A DNA stretch of 64,000 bases from Phycisphaera sp. (GCA_003712165.1 RHLH01000001.1:2515575-2579574); one strand, 5' to 3'; counted from the first letter of the stretch, positions 16,294 to 24,958 are shown. Notes: generated from the letters alone by a model not told the origin. Made by a program: numbers and translations.

Positions 16294-17715
16294 TCATCGG
16301 CCCTGATTGGATCGCCGCTCGTCGGCGACGTGCCCCACGCTGTTGAGGGCTGCCCTCTCGCCCCGCTGCAACATCCTGCTGCTTTGTGACGCTGCTGTCG
16401 GGGTCTGCAAGACGTTCATAGTCTGCTCTAATTCACTCTGACGGTTCAGGGCGACATCGAGCTGGTAGCGCAGCCTGCTCCTCTTGGACTCAAGGCTCCC
16501 GTGATCGACCTGAGCGTTCACAAGTCTGTCGCCGAGCTCCTGCCGTTCTTCACCGTCTGCGGCATCATGGTATCGCCTCTCGATCTCCTCGAGCTTGAGC
16601 TTCACCGTGTAGTACTCGTAGTTTGTGCGATGCAGGTCCTGTTCGATGTCTTGTATCTTTTTACTGACCTCGACAAACCTCTTGTGGGTTTGTTCGATCA
16701 GCTCCTCTTGATTTCTGCGCTGGAGAGCGACGGCTTCGTCGAGAGCACGCTCGGCGGCGCCGTGTTTCTGGTGCTGGATCGCGCGCAGGCGCTCGATGTA
16801 CTCGATGATCTTGCCCTGGACGCGCTCGGGTGCGCGGACGCTCAGCTGGGAGCCGTTGCACACGATCGCGCCGATCGCGTCTTCGCCCCGCCAGATGTAG
16901 GGCTCGACAACCGTTGTGATGCCCTTGCGCAGTTGATCCGCCTCTGCGGTGTACTCGAGCACGTTGCCCGCGGGCACGAGGTCTGACACATCGTGATCGA
17001 TCGTGATGAGTTCGCGTTTGTCGAAGTAACGGACGGTGCCGAACTCGAGGATGTCGTCCTCGAAACGGGCCGTGACCGCGTCGGCGCCGTCGACACTGAG
17101 ATGGGAGTTGAGGAAAATCGCGACCTTGCCCATCGAGAGCCCGCTTGCCGGGATGGCGCCGACCTCGGAATCGTTGTAAACACCGGCTTCATCGAGCGAT
17201 CCCCAGTGGACGAAGTGCTTGACGCCGTGGCTCTCGGCGATGGTGTTGAAGATGTCTTCGAGGTTCCCCGGGGCGAGATCCCGGTTCATACCGTCGCTGC
17301 GCTCGGGCTGCTTCTCGGCTGCGACCTGCGAGGGCGCTGTAACGGGCATGGGCGCAGAACCTGGGATCATGTTCATCGCGCCAACTGTGAGTGCGAGGCC
17401 TGCTGCTGCGAACATCGTCGTGTGCATGAGTCGTCTCCTGCGTGTGCTTGTTCGTGCTTCCTTGAATCGCTTTGCCAGCTCGGCGGTCTCACCCAGCTCG
17501 GCGACCGCTTTCTCGGTCGCCTCCGGTTCTGACTTGCCGAGAATCATCAGGTCGTCCACGCGCATGCGGAGGTGGTCCTCCAGCTCATCGCGTATGCGTT
17601 CACGCTCCGCAGGCGGGAGCGCGAGTAGTTTCGTAAAGACGTCGAGCCACTGCGTGATCGGGTCGCGCGCCGAGGTGCGGACCGTTGGCTTGGTTCGCTC
17701 TTTGATCTTGTTCAT
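16294..17715 (-). CDS. HAAS-domain membrane protein coupled to PadR
   Basis: 473 aa. The N-terminal HAAS-like helical domain (residues about 20-90: WLDVFTKLLALPPAERERI, DELEDHLRMRVDDLM, EPEATEKAVAELG) is typical of proteins encoded next to PadR regulators. One membrane helix lies near residues 96-117 (LMHTTMFAAAGLALTVGAMN). A beta-rich part with FNTIAESHGVKHFVHW follows, recalling secretin N-domain-like tests for a relative minimum. Residues about 320-450 are a long coiled coil. Its ATG overlaps the padR stop (ATGA). It probably has an extracytoplasmic sensing or signalling role, but this is unproven. Confidence 0.75.
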   Translation of the reverse strand: MNKIKERTKPTVRTSARDPITQWLDVFTKLLALPPAERERIRDELEDHLRMRVDDLMILGKSEPEATEKAVAELGETAELAKRFKEARTSTRRRRLMHTTMFAAAGLALTVGAMNMIPGSAPMPVTAPSQVAAEKQPERSDGMNRDLAPGNLEDIFNTIAESHGVKHFVHWGSLDEAGVYNDSEVGAIPASGLSMGKVAIFLNSHLSVDGADAVTARFEDDILEFGTVRYFDKRELITIDHDVSDLVPAGNVLEYTAEADQLRKGITTVVEPYIWRGEDAIGAIVCNGSQLSVRAPERVQGKIIEYIERLRAIQHQKHGAAERALDEAVALQRRNQEELIEQTHKRFVEVSKKIQDIEQDLHRTNYEYYTVKLKLEEIERRYHDAADGEERQELGDRLVNAQVDHGSLESKRSRLRYQLDVALNRQSELEQTMNVLQTPTAASQSSRMLQRGERAALNSVGHVADERRSNQGR

Positions 17716-18095
17716 GCGACCGCTCCCGCTGCTTGGTCAGTCGCAATGAATGAGTTGATGAGCGAAGTGAACCGCTTGTGCGCCTCGATGCGCTGCTGGA
17801 GCCTGCGCTCACCCTTGGATGCGAGGCGGTACCACTTGCGCTTCCGGCCCGGCGCGTCGGGGTCGGCGGACTTGGATTTGATCTCTTCCCAGTCCGTCTC
17901 CACGAGCCCCTGCTTCTCCATCTTGGTGAGGAGCGGGTAGAGCTGGCTTGCGCCGATGCGGAACTCGTCTTCGGAGCGGGCGGCGATCTGCTTGGAGATC
18001 GAGTAGCCGTAGCTTGGCCCCTCGCTCAGAACGGACAGGACGATCAACTCGGTGTGGTCCTGCGTGAGCTGGGGCGTGGCGGTTTTGCGTGCCAT
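17712..18095 (-). CDS. PadR-family transcriptional regulator
   Basis: 127 aa from the ATG at 18095, preceded by GGAGGA. Winged helix: LIVLSVLSEGPSYGYSIS, IGASQLYPLLTKMEKQGLV and the wing KRKWYRLASKGER, followed by a short C-terminal dimerisation helix. PadR proteins act as repressors released by ligand or by a partner. The HAAS protein is cotranscribed (ATGA overlap), the common arrangement. A palindrome at 18129-18149 upstream suggests autorepression. Confidence 0.9.
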   Translation of the reverse strand: MARKTATPQLTQDHTELIVLSVLSEGPSYGYSISKQIAARSEDEFRIGASQLYPLLTKMEKQGLVETDWEEIKSKSADPDAPGRKRKWYRLASKGERRLQQRIEAHKRFTSLINSFIATDQAAGAVA

Positions 18096-18128
18096 CGGGG
18101 TCCTCCGGGCCTTGTGTACCAACTCAAG

Positions 18129-18149
18129 ATATATCGGATTCAGATATAT
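18129..18149. promoter_or_regulatory. PadR operator candidate ATATATC-N7-GATATAT
   Basis: Perfect 7-bp inverted repeat 34 bp upstream of padR. On the minus strand it overlaps a plausible promoter (TTGCAA, then TATATC about 15 bp on). A second, slightly off-centre repeat, CTCAAG (18123-18128) with CTTGAG (18155-18160), flanks it. Autoregulation by PadR is inferred. Confidence 0.55.
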
Positions 18150-18295
18150 TGCAACTTGAGTCACGAATAATCTGTCGATTCCAAGCCGTATACTCCGCCG
18201 CAGCCCGTCTCAGGCTCTGTTCAGACGGTCTACGTATGCAACAAACGGCGTGTTTGTTTGTGTTTTACATGGGTATACGACAAGGGGCAGGCGTG

Positions 18296-20386
18296 ATGCC
18301 GCGTGTGACGCTACCAGATGGTTCGGTGAAAGAGTTCGATGGCCCGGTCTCCGCGTTCGATGTCGCGATGACCATCGGCGAGCGGCTCGCGCGGGCGGCG
18401 GTCGGCGCGAAGATCGACGGCGAGTTGACCGACCTCTCCACCACCATCACGACCGACTGCGAACTTGCGCTCATCACCGAGAAAACGCGCGACGGCGAGC
18501 ACGACCCCGATGCGCTCTTTCTGGTGCGACACTCCGCGGCGCACGTCATGGCTGAAGCGATCCAGAGAATCGTGCCCGGCGCGCAGCTGGTCTACGGTCC
18601 GCCGCTCGACACCGGGTTCTACTACGACATCGCCTTCCCCGAGGATCGCCCGCTCCGCGAGGGCGACTTCGAAGCGATCGAGAAGGAGATGGCTTCGATC
18701 ATCAAGGAAGACCGGGAGTTCACTCGTTACGAGCTACCGGTGAATGAGGGCATGACCAAGCTGCAGGGCGAGGGAAGCAAGTACAAGATCGACAACGCTG
18801 AGCGCGCGATCGAAGCGATGAAGTCCAGCGGCGACTCGGGCGGGCTTTCCTGGTACGCCACTGGCGAGCCCGGTAAGGACTGGGAAGACCTCTGCAGGGG
18901 CCCACACGTCCCGAGCACGGGTCGCATCGGCGCGATCAAGGTCATGTCGCTCGCCTCCAGCTACTGGCACGGCGACGAGACCTCGGACCGGCTCACGCGC
19001 GTGTACGGCACGGCGTTCTTCAACAAGAAGGACCTCAGGCAACACCTTGAGCGGCTCGAGGAAGCCAAGAAGCGCGACCACCGCGTGCTGGGCAAGCAGC
19101 TGCAGCTGTTCCATATTGATGAGACGGTCGGGCAGGGGCTGGTGCTCTGGACGCCGCGCGGCTCGATCATCCGCAAGGAGCTTCAGGACTGGATCGGGAC
19201 CGAACTCCGCAAGATGGGCTACTCGGATGTCTACTGCCCGCACATCGGCAAGCTCGAGCTTTACAAGACGAGCGGCCACTTCCCGTACTACTCCGAGAGC
19301 CAGTTTGTGCCCGTGATGGAGCGTCAGTTCCTTCGCGCGGTGAGCGACGAGGGCTGCTCGTGCGCCGAGCTGAGCAACATGATGGCCGAGGGCGACATCG
19401 AGGGGTACCTCCTCAAGCCCATGAACTGCCCGCACCACATCAAGATCTACGCCAGTCAGCCCCGGAGCTACCGCGAGTTGCCCGTTCGGCTGAGCGAGTT
19501 CGGCACGGTCTACAGATGGGAGCAGTCTGGTGAGCTCTCGGGCTTGACGCGGGTGCGTTCGTTCACCGTTGATGATGCGCACTTGTTTGTGAGGCCTGAT
19601 CAGGTTGAAGAAGAAGTCGCGGGCTGTCTGAAGCTGGTGAAGCTTGCGTTCGAGACGCTCGGGATGAACGACTTCCGTGTGCGTGTGGGCCTTCGCGATC
19701 CGGACAGCGCGAAGTACGTTGGCAAGCCCGAGGTGTGGGACAAGGCCGAGGAAGCGTGCCGCGCCGCGGCGGCGAGTCTCGGGGCGAAGGTCAGCGAGGA
19801 GCCGGGCGAGGCCGCGTTCTATGGTCCGAAGATCGACTTCATCGTGAAGGACGTCATCGGCCGAGAGTGGCAGCTGGGCACGGTGCAGATCGACTACAAC
19901 CTGCCCGAGCGGTTCGATCTTGAGTACGTCGGCAGCGACAACGAGCGGCACCGCCCCGTGATGATCCACCGCGCCCCGTTCGGGTCGATGGAGCGCTTCG
20001 TTGGTGTGCTGATCGAGCACTTTGCCGGCGCGTTCCCCGCTTGGCTCGCGCCCGAGCAGGTCCGTGTGCTGCCCATCAGCGAGAAATCACTCGACTACGC
20101 GAACGAGATCAACCGGAAGCTCACCGAGGCGGGCGTGCGGACGAGCGTGGACGAGTCCAACGAGCGCGTGCAGGCCAAGATCAAGGACGGGTCGGCGTGG
20201 AAGGTGCCGTACCTGCTGGTCGTTGGACCCCGGGACGCGGAAGCGGGGAACGTCTCGGTCCGTGCGTTCGGTGTCGAGAAGGATCTCGGGGCGATGAAGG
20301 CAGATGAGTTTGTCGAGGCGCTTTGGGAAGAGATATCGACGAAGGGAGCGAGCACCGTCAAGGATCGGATTCCCCCGTCGGCTTGA
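18296..20386 (+). CDS. thrS: Threonyl-tRNA synthetase
   Basis: 696 aa from the ATG at 18296 (MPRVTLPDGSV); the frame is open further upstream but without homology. Order of domains: TGS (1-65); the editing domain with HSAAHVMAEAI and SYWHGD; and the class II catalytic core with the zinc-binding Cys in LKPMNCPHH, RWEQSGELSGLTRVRSFTVDDAH, and motif 3 around MIHRAPFGSMERF. The anticodon-binding domain is at the end (APEQVRVLPIS, VGPRDAEAGNVSVR). An insertion of about 20 residues before the zinc Cys (SDEGCSCAELSNMMAEGD) is longer than in E. coli. It charges tRNA-Thr. Confidence 0.97.
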   Translation: MPRVTLPDGSVKEFDGPVSAFDVAMTIGERLARAAVGAKIDGELTDLSTTITTDCELALITEKTRDGEHDPDALFLVRHSAAHVMAEAIQRIVPGAQLVYGPPLDTGFYYDIAFPEDRPLREGDFEAIEKEMASIIKEDREFTRYELPVNEGMTKLQGEGSKYKIDNAERAIEAMKSSGDSGGLSWYATGEPGKDWEDLCRGPHVPSTGRIGAIKVMSLASSYWHGDETSDRLTRVYGTAFFNKKDLRQHLERLEEAKKRDHRVLGKQLQLFHIDETVGQGLVLWTPRGSIIRKELQDWIGTELRKMGYSDVYCPHIGKLELYKTSGHFPYYSESQFVPVMERQFLRAVSDEGCSCAELSNMMAEGDIEGYLLKPMNCPHHIKIYASQPRSYRELPVRLSEFGTVYRWEQSGELSGLTRVRSFTVDDAHLFVRPDQVEEEVAGCLKLVKLAFETLGMNDFRVRVGLRDPDSAKYVGKPEVWDKAEEACRAAAASLGAKVSEEPGEAAFYGPKIDFIVKDVIGREWQLGTVQIDYNLPERFDLEYVGSDNERHRPVMIHRAPFGSMERFVGVLIEHFAGAFPAWLAPEQVRVLPISEKSLDYANEINRKLTEAGVRTSVDESNERVQAKIKDGSAWKVPYLLVVGPRDAEAGNVSVRAFGVEKDLGAMKADEFVEALWEEISTKGASTVKDRIPPSA

Positions 20387-21205
20387 TCACTCGGCGGTGT
20401 GTTCCTTGAACCATTCGGCGAGTCTGGTGTCGCTGTATGCGTGGTCCCAGACGTTGTGTCCGACATCTTGGTGTTCGATGTACGTCTTCGATGATGAGCC
20501 TGGGTTCTGTCTGACAAACACTCCCATAGCTTCCTCCAATGCGCGTGACTCTTCGACCGAAATGATCTGATCGGCGTCGCCGTGGACTAGCCAGACGGGT
20601 GTATCGACCAATCGCTTTGCAGCAAGTTTCACCGCCTTGTCGGTCGGCTGAGCACCTCTTTTATCTACCCAGTTTCCCTCTTTATCGATCCGGCGATCGA
20701 CGTAGCCACAAACTGCAGCCGCGGCTTTGAAGCGCCCTGGGTTGCGTGATGCGAGCATGATCGTGCCGTGCCCTCCCTGGCTGAGACCCGTGATCGCGAG
20801 GCGGTCTGGGTCGATGAGCCCTTCTTCTGCACAGAGATCGAGCATTTTGAGGACCGCTTCTTCGTGATCCTCCCACTCGCTGTTGCGCGTCGGCTTCTGG
20901 GGCACGATGACGACGAAGGGCCACTGGTCTGGGTTGTCCCGGATGTGCTTTGGGAGGCCGACTTTGAGGTTGCGCTTCCCATCCGTGCCGCACTCGCCGG
21001 CGCCGTGGAGGAAGAGCAGTGCCCTGCCGCCTTCATTGGCGCTCCTAGGGATCATGACCGACCATGCGTAGGTCTGGCCTTCGTGCTCGAGCGTTCGGGG
21101 GATGGTCCTACCCCATGTGTCGTTTGGCTGAGCGCTTTCTGTTTGTGCGCCGGAGGGGCCGGTAAAAAGAAGGCATAAGAACTGTGTGATGAGTATCGCT
21201 CGCAT
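20387..21205 (-). CDS. Exported alpha/beta-hydrolase (esterase/phospholipase-like)
   Basis: 272 aa from the ATG at 21205. Signal peptide MRAILITQFLCLLFTGPSGA. Alpha/beta hydrolase of the prolyl-oligopeptidase/carboxylesterase type: oxyanion loop LFLHGAGECG, nucleophile elbow GLSQGG (S142), acid in HGDAD (D212 likely) and His in DVGHNVW (H250). Such proteins hydrolyse esters, for example feruloyl or acetyl groups on polysaccharides. The stop abuts the thrS stop, convergent. Confidence 0.85.
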   Translation of the reverse strand: MRAILITQFLCLLFTGPSGAQTESAQPNDTWGRTIPRTLEHEGQTYAWSVMIPRSANEGGRALLFLHGAGECGTDGKRNLKVGLPKHIRDNPDQWPFVVIVPQKPTRNSEWEDHEEAVLKMLDLCAEEGLIDPDRLAITGLSQGGHGTIMLASRNPGRFKAAAAVCGYVDRRIDKEGNWVDKRGAQPTDKAVKLAAKRLVDTPVWLVHGDADQIISVEESRALEEAMGVFVRQNPGSSSKTYIEHQDVGHNVWDHAYSDTRLAEWFKEHTAE

Positions 21206-21231
21206 GGCTGCATGTTGTACGCTTTGCCCCC

Positions 21232-21996
21232 ATGGAGCACAAGCCCGAGAATGATGAAGCCGTGCGTGTCGCGATGTGGTCAGGGCCTCGGAACATCTCG
21301 ACCGCTCTGATGCGGTCCTGGGGGAGCAGGACCGACTGCTCCGTGAGCGACGAGCCTTTGTACGCTCACTACCTGAGCGGTGTGGACAGCCCGGTTCGGG
21401 AATCACACCCGGGGTGGGAAGGCGTGATCGCGTCTCAGCCAAACGATTGGCGTGAGGTTGTTGCGCAGCTGACCGGCCCGGTGCCGGGCGGAAAGCGTAT
21501 CTGGTACCAGAAGCAGATGTCGCACCATCTGACGGACGACATGAGCCGGGATTGGCTGCTCCCGATGCGCAACTGCTTCCTGATCCGCGACCCGAAAGAG
21601 ATGATCACGAGCTTCATCAAGGTGATCCCCGAACCCAGGCCCGAGGATCTCGGCCTGCCTCAGCAGGTGGAGCTGTTCGAGTGGCTCAGATCGCAAACGG
21701 GGCGGACGCCGGCGGTGATCGACTCGCGTGATGTGCTCGAGAACCCGCGTGGGGTGCTGTCGAAGCTCTGCGAGCACATCGGGATTGCGTTCGACGACGC
21801 GATGCTCAAGTGGGAACCTGGACCGAGACCCGAGGACGGCGTCTGGGCTCCCCACTGGTACGCGAGCGTGGAGCAATCGACCGGGTTCGGCCCGTACAAG
21901 AGCAAGAATGAAGAAGTGCCGACGCGTCTTGCGGACGTGTATGCGCGATGCCAGACGCTGTACGATGTGCTCGCCGAGCACAAGATCACCGCGTGA
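21232..21996 (+). CDS. Sulfotransferase-like P-loop protein
   Basis: 254 aa. N-terminal P-loop variant VRVAMWSGPRNISTALMRSW, followed by SDEPLYAHYL and the conserved FLIRDPKEMITSF (the second PAPS-binding-type motif with R-D-P). The canonical GxxRSGT is replaced by SGPRNIST. The gene is 15 bp upstream of the class-IV aminotransferase-fold gene. From memory, plants carry a single protein (the branched-chain aminotransferase-like proteins) that joins a domain like this one to such an aminotransferase domain, so the two products probably act together. The reaction is unknown. Confidence 0.72.
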   Translation: MEHKPENDEAVRVAMWSGPRNISTALMRSWGSRTDCSVSDEPLYAHYLSGVDSPVRESHPGWEGVIASQPNDWREVVAQLTGPVPGGKRIWYQKQMSHHLTDDMSRDWLLPMRNCFLIRDPKEMITSFIKVIPEPRPEDLGLPQQVELFEWLRSQTGRTPAVIDSRDVLENPRGVLSKLCEHIGIAFDDAMLKWEPGPRPEDGVWAPHWYASVEQSTGFGPYKSKNEEVPTRLADVYARCQTLYDVLAEHKITA

Positions 21997-22011
21997 GAGG
22001 ACAACACACAG

Positions 22012-22929
22012 ATGCTTCAGACGTTCAACGAGAAGAACCGCGACCTGCTCATCAACATCAATGGTGAGATGATCCACCGCGACAAAGCCGGGATCAGCCC
22101 ATTCGATTCGCTCGTGCAGGGCGGCGACGGCGTGTGGGAAGGGCTCCGTCTTTACGAAGGCACAATCTTCAAGCTCGACGAGCACCTGAAGCGCCTCCAG
22201 CGGAGCGCCAAGGCGATGGACTTTGCGCAGATCCCGACGCGTGACGAGCTGGTCGAACAGATCAAGATAACGCTCGCGGCGAACGAGATGCGCGACAACG
22301 TGCACATCAGGCTCACGCTCTCACGCGGGCTCAAAGTCACGAGCGGTATGGACCCGAGGCTCAACCAGGCCGGCCCGACGCTGATCGTGCTCGCCGAGCA
22401 CAAGGCGCCGGTGTATACCGATTCGGTGGGAGACACGGGACTGAAGCTGATGACGAGTTCGCTCCGCAGATTCCCGCCCGACTGCCTCGATCCCAACATC
22501 CATCACAACAACCTGATCCAATCGATCATGGCCAAGATCGAGGCGAACCACGCCGGCGCGGACGACGCGGTGATGCTCGACCAGCGAGGCTTCCTCGCTG
22601 AGACGAACGCGACGAACGTCTTTGTGATCACCGATGGTGTCGTCGAGACGAGCAGAGCGGTCGCGTGCCCGGAGGGCATCACACGGGAGACCGTGCTGGC
22701 GTTGTGCGTGGACAACAAAATCCCCTGGCGCGAGCGCGACATCTCGATGACACACGTGTACAACGCGGACGAAGTCTTCACGACCGGCACGATGGGCGAA
22801 CTCGCGTGGGTGGGCACGGTTGACGGCAGGCCGATCGGTGATGGCTCGATCGGGCCCGTGACGCAGCGGCTGCGCACTCTGTTCACTGAACTCACAAAGA
22901 CCGAGGGAGTTCAGGTCGTGGATTCCTGA
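22012..22929 (+). CDS. Class-IV aminotransferase-fold protein lacking the PLP lysine
   Basis: 305 aa with the fold of branched-chain and D-amino-acid aminotransferases: GVWEGLRLYEGTIFKLDEHL, RLQRSAKAMDF, LDQRGFLAETNATNVFVI and the phosphate-cup motif FTTGTMGELAWVG. The segment that normally holds the Schiff-base lysine (I-K-x-x-N in D-amino-acid transaminase) reads NIHHNNLIQSIMAK, so His164 occupies the lysine position (codons ATC CAT CAC). A normal transamination is therefore doubtful. It could bind PLP non-covalently, use another cofactor or be a pseudoenzyme. It is cotranscribed with the sulfotransferase-like gene. Confidence 0.8.
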   Translation: MLQTFNEKNRDLLININGEMIHRDKAGISPFDSLVQGGDGVWEGLRLYEGTIFKLDEHLKRLQRSAKAMDFAQIPTRDELVEQIKITLAANEMRDNVHIRLTLSRGLKVTSGMDPRLNQAGPTLIVLAEHKAPVYTDSVGDTGLKLMTSSLRRFPPDCLDPNIHHNNLIQSIMAKIEANHAGADDAVMLDQRGFLAETNATNVFVITDGVVETSRAVACPEGITRETVLALCVDNKIPWRERDISMTHVYNADEVFTTGTMGELAWVGTVDGRPIGDGSIGPVTQRLRTLFTELTKTEGVQVVDS

Positions 22930-22976
22930 CCGGAAAGCAGGTTCGGTGAATCCCAATGAAGCAGAGGGAGGTCGCG

Positions 22977-23591
22977 ATGACGCGCTACAGGGTCCACTGC
23001 CGAGACATGAACGAGGACATTGTGAAGCTGTTCGAGGCCGAGTCGGGTGACGAGGCTCGCCAGATGGCGGTCGCGATCGGGCTGGACGTCGTTGCGGTTG
23101 AGGTCATCGATGACTCTGTGAGTGCTGAGCGAGACGGTGCGGGGAGCAACCCGCTCACAGATCTGCCCCCCGACCCTCGCGACTTGCCCGAGGAGGAACT
23201 CTGGCAGGGCTCGCCGAGCCAGTGGACCAATTTCTGGTGGTACGTCGCGTGCGTGCTCGTTGTCCCGATCCCGATCGCGATCTGGAAGACGCTCTCAACC
23301 GCTAAGACCGACTTTGCGATCACTACGCAGCGGCTCACGCTGGAGACGGGTGTCTTTACGCGCGATCTTGAGGAGATTGAGCTGTACCGGATCAAGGACA
23401 CGCAGCTTCGGCGCTCGTTCATCCAGCGCCTGCTCAGCCTTGGCACGGTGACAGTCATCTCATCCGACGAATCGATGCCGACGCTTGAGATCCCGTCGAT
23501 CAAGAGCCCGGGCGAAGTTCGTCAGAAGATCCGCGAGAACGTGGAACTCGTCAGGCGTGCGCGCGGCGTGCGCGAACTCGATATGAACTGA
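22977..23591 (+). CDS. bPH2-domain membrane protein
   Basis: 204 aa from the ATG at 22977, which has AGGGAGG upstream; the ATG at 22956 contains that site inside its frame. N-terminal soluble region (RYRVHCRDMNEDIVKLFEA), then one or two membrane helices at about 88-110 (WTNFWWYVACVLVVPIPIAI). A bacterial PH-like domain follows: ITTQRLTLETGVFTRDLEEIELYRIKD, then GTVTVISSDE. These domains occur in small membrane proteins of unclear function. It comes 47 bp after the aminotransferase-fold gene. Confidence 0.8.
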   Translation: MTRYRVHCRDMNEDIVKLFEAESGDEARQMAVAIGLDVVAVEVIDDSVSAERDGAGSNPLTDLPPDPRDLPEEELWQGSPSQWTNFWWYVACVLVVPIPIAIWKTLSTAKTDFAITTQRLTLETGVFTRDLEEIELYRIKDTQLRRSFIQRLLSLGTVTVISSDESMPTLEIPSIKSPGEVRQKIRENVELVRRARGVRELDMN

Positions 23592-23599
23592 GAGCGTTT

Positions 23600-23621
23600 A
23601 GGCTCAGTTCGCGTCGAGCCT
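23600..23621. terminator. Possible bidirectional hairpin between convergent genes
   Basis: AGGCTC (23600-23605) pairs with GAGCCT (23616-23621) between the bPH2 gene and crcB. There is no long T run, so factor-independent termination is uncertain. Confidence 0.35.
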
Positions 23622-24031
23622 TAGACCCCGGCGGGGACATCGCCTACTAGCCAACGAACGGCCTGCCAGCCAAGCGCGGCGAGCGCGATGCCGAAGACAA
23701 CGTTCGATAGGATGTTGGTGATCGCGAGTGAGCCTTGGCCGTCGCGGAGAAGCTCGAAGGTATCGAAGCCAAACGCAGAAAAGGTCGTGAACGAGCCGAG
23801 GAACCCGGCAACGAGAAAGAGCCTCATCCGATCGTCTACTTCACCCCTGTGCAGGTAGAGATAGAGCACAACGCCGATGAAGAAGCAGCCGACGAGGTTG
23901 ACCGCGAGGATCCCCCACGGGAAGCGATCGCCCAGCTTGCCCAGGATCGGTCCGCTGACGGCGTAGCGAGCGACCGCCCCGAGCGCACCACCGGCAGCGA
24001 TGAGTAAGACGTTGACGAGTCCGGTTGGCAT
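23621..24031 (-). CDS. crcB: Fluoride channel CrcB/Fluc
   Basis: 136 aa, four membrane helices. Signatures: GGALGAVARYAVSG, PWGILAVNLVGCFFIGV and the GFLGSFTTFSAFGFDTFELL helix with the Phe and polar-track residues of Fluc channels. It exports fluoride from the cell as a dual-topology dimer. A single gene suffices for a homodimer. It lies 15 bp downstream of the prepilin gene, so there is no space for a fluoride riboswitch directly before it. Confidence 0.95.
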   Translation of the reverse strand: MPTGLVNVLLIAAGGALGAVARYAVSGPILGKLGDRFPWGILAVNLVGCFFIGVVLYLYLHRGEVDDRMRLFLVAGFLGSFTTFSAFGFDTFELLRDGQGSLAITNILSNVVFGIALAALGWQAVRWLVGDVPAGV

Positions 24032-24046
24032 GGACGCAGGGTAACG

Positions 24047-24958
24047 TCAGTTCACACTCGGCGGGTCGGTATCACGCCCGGTGCCAGAGAAGAACTTGTT
24101 CGTTGCTTCGCTTGATTCGTAAGGGAAGCTGCCGTCGTCGGCCTGTACATACCCGAGATCTTCGGGGGTCTCGCCTTTGACATGTCCGTCCATCCAGGCG
24201 ACGTTTGCGCGCCCCGAGTGGCGGGCGTCGGGCGCAGAGCGGAGTGTGCCGTCGCGGCTGCCGTCGCAATTGTCGCTGTCAGAGGTGAGCCTGGGTGGGT
24301 CGAGCGACCAGCCGTGGTTGTTGACATCGGCGGGGTCGTTGCTCGGATGGGGCCTGGGGTTGTAGGGCTTGCGCTGGAGTTCGGGCGTCGCGGCCGCGGT
24401 GCCCAGCGTGGCCGCGAAGAGAACGGTCTGCCCGTGGAACTGATGGATGCGGGTTGGGAACTGCATGTGCCTCCCGCTCGAGTTGGTCCTGCTGTTTCCG
24501 AGGAACTGGAAGTTGTACCCGAAGGCGTAGTTACGGTTGTTGATGTACGTCGGGACTGTTGGATCGACGAATATCTCGTGCTCGAGGAGCCGGTTGTTAT
24601 CGTTCTCCTTGCTTGGGTCGGTCGATGGCGCGCCGTACGCGTAGAACCCGGCGCCCGCACCCATGCTGACCATCCAGCGTGGGCGGTAGTGCTTGCCGTT
24701 GCCCACGTCGTAGTGATTCGCCGGGTCTGTCGCGTCACCGATCTTCGCCATTCGCCCGGGGATGTTGATGCCGTCGTAGGCGTCGGCATACATGGAATGC
24801 CCGACCGTGAGTTGCCGCATGTTGGATGCGCATTTCAGGTTCCGCGCCGAGTCGCGGGCAGCCCCGAGCGCCGGGAGCAGGATCCCGATCAGGAGCGCGA
24901 TGATCGCGATCACAACGAGCAACTCAATCAGTGTGAATGCACAAACTTGCTTCTTCAT
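24047..24958 (-). CDS. Type II secretion/type IV pilin-like prepilin (H-x-DG family)
   Basis: 303 aa from the ATG at 24958. Class III signal [21 protein letters not shown]: the prepilin peptidase would cut before the Phe and the conserved Glu is at +5, followed by the N-terminal helix. Then [26 protein letters not shown], typical of planctomycete prepilins, and near the end the H-x-DG element ([17 protein letters not shown]). A pseudopilin of a secretion or surface-fibre apparatus is likely. An FHA-GspE ATPase that could drive assembly is at 52070, unlinked. Confidence 0.9.
   Translation of the reverse strand: MKKQVCAFTLIELLVVIAIIALLIGILLPALGAARDSARNLKCASNMRQLTVGHSMYADAYDGINIPGRMAKIGDATDPANHYDVGNGKHYRPRWMVSMGAGAGFYAYGAPSTDPSKENDNNRLLEHEIFVDPTVPTYINNRNYAFGYNFQFLGNSRTNSSGRHMQFPTRIHQFHGQTVLFAATLGTAAATPELQRKPYNPRPHPSNDPADVNNHGWSLDPPRLTSDSDNCDGSRDGTLRSAPDARHSGRANVAWMDGHVKGETPEDLGYVQADDGSFPYESSEATNKFFSGTGRDTDPPSVN

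Noticed and set aside
18205..18228. CCGTCT...AGACGG hairpin in the thrS leader
   Set aside because: Not a T-box: no specifier loop or antiterminator is visible, and a simple 6-bp hairpin is weak evidence.
18734..20020. 428-aa open frame antisense to thrS
   Set aside because: A shadow of codon bias in a GC-rich gene; no homology features, no start signal, and thrS itself is certain.
21403..22305. 300-aa open frame antisense to the sulfotransferase-like and aminotransferase genes
   Set aside because: The sense frames have clear motifs and ribosome binding sites; this one has neither.
24032..24046. Fluoride riboswitch before crcB
   Set aside because: Only 15 bp separate crcB from the upstream prepilin gene, too short for the aptamer.
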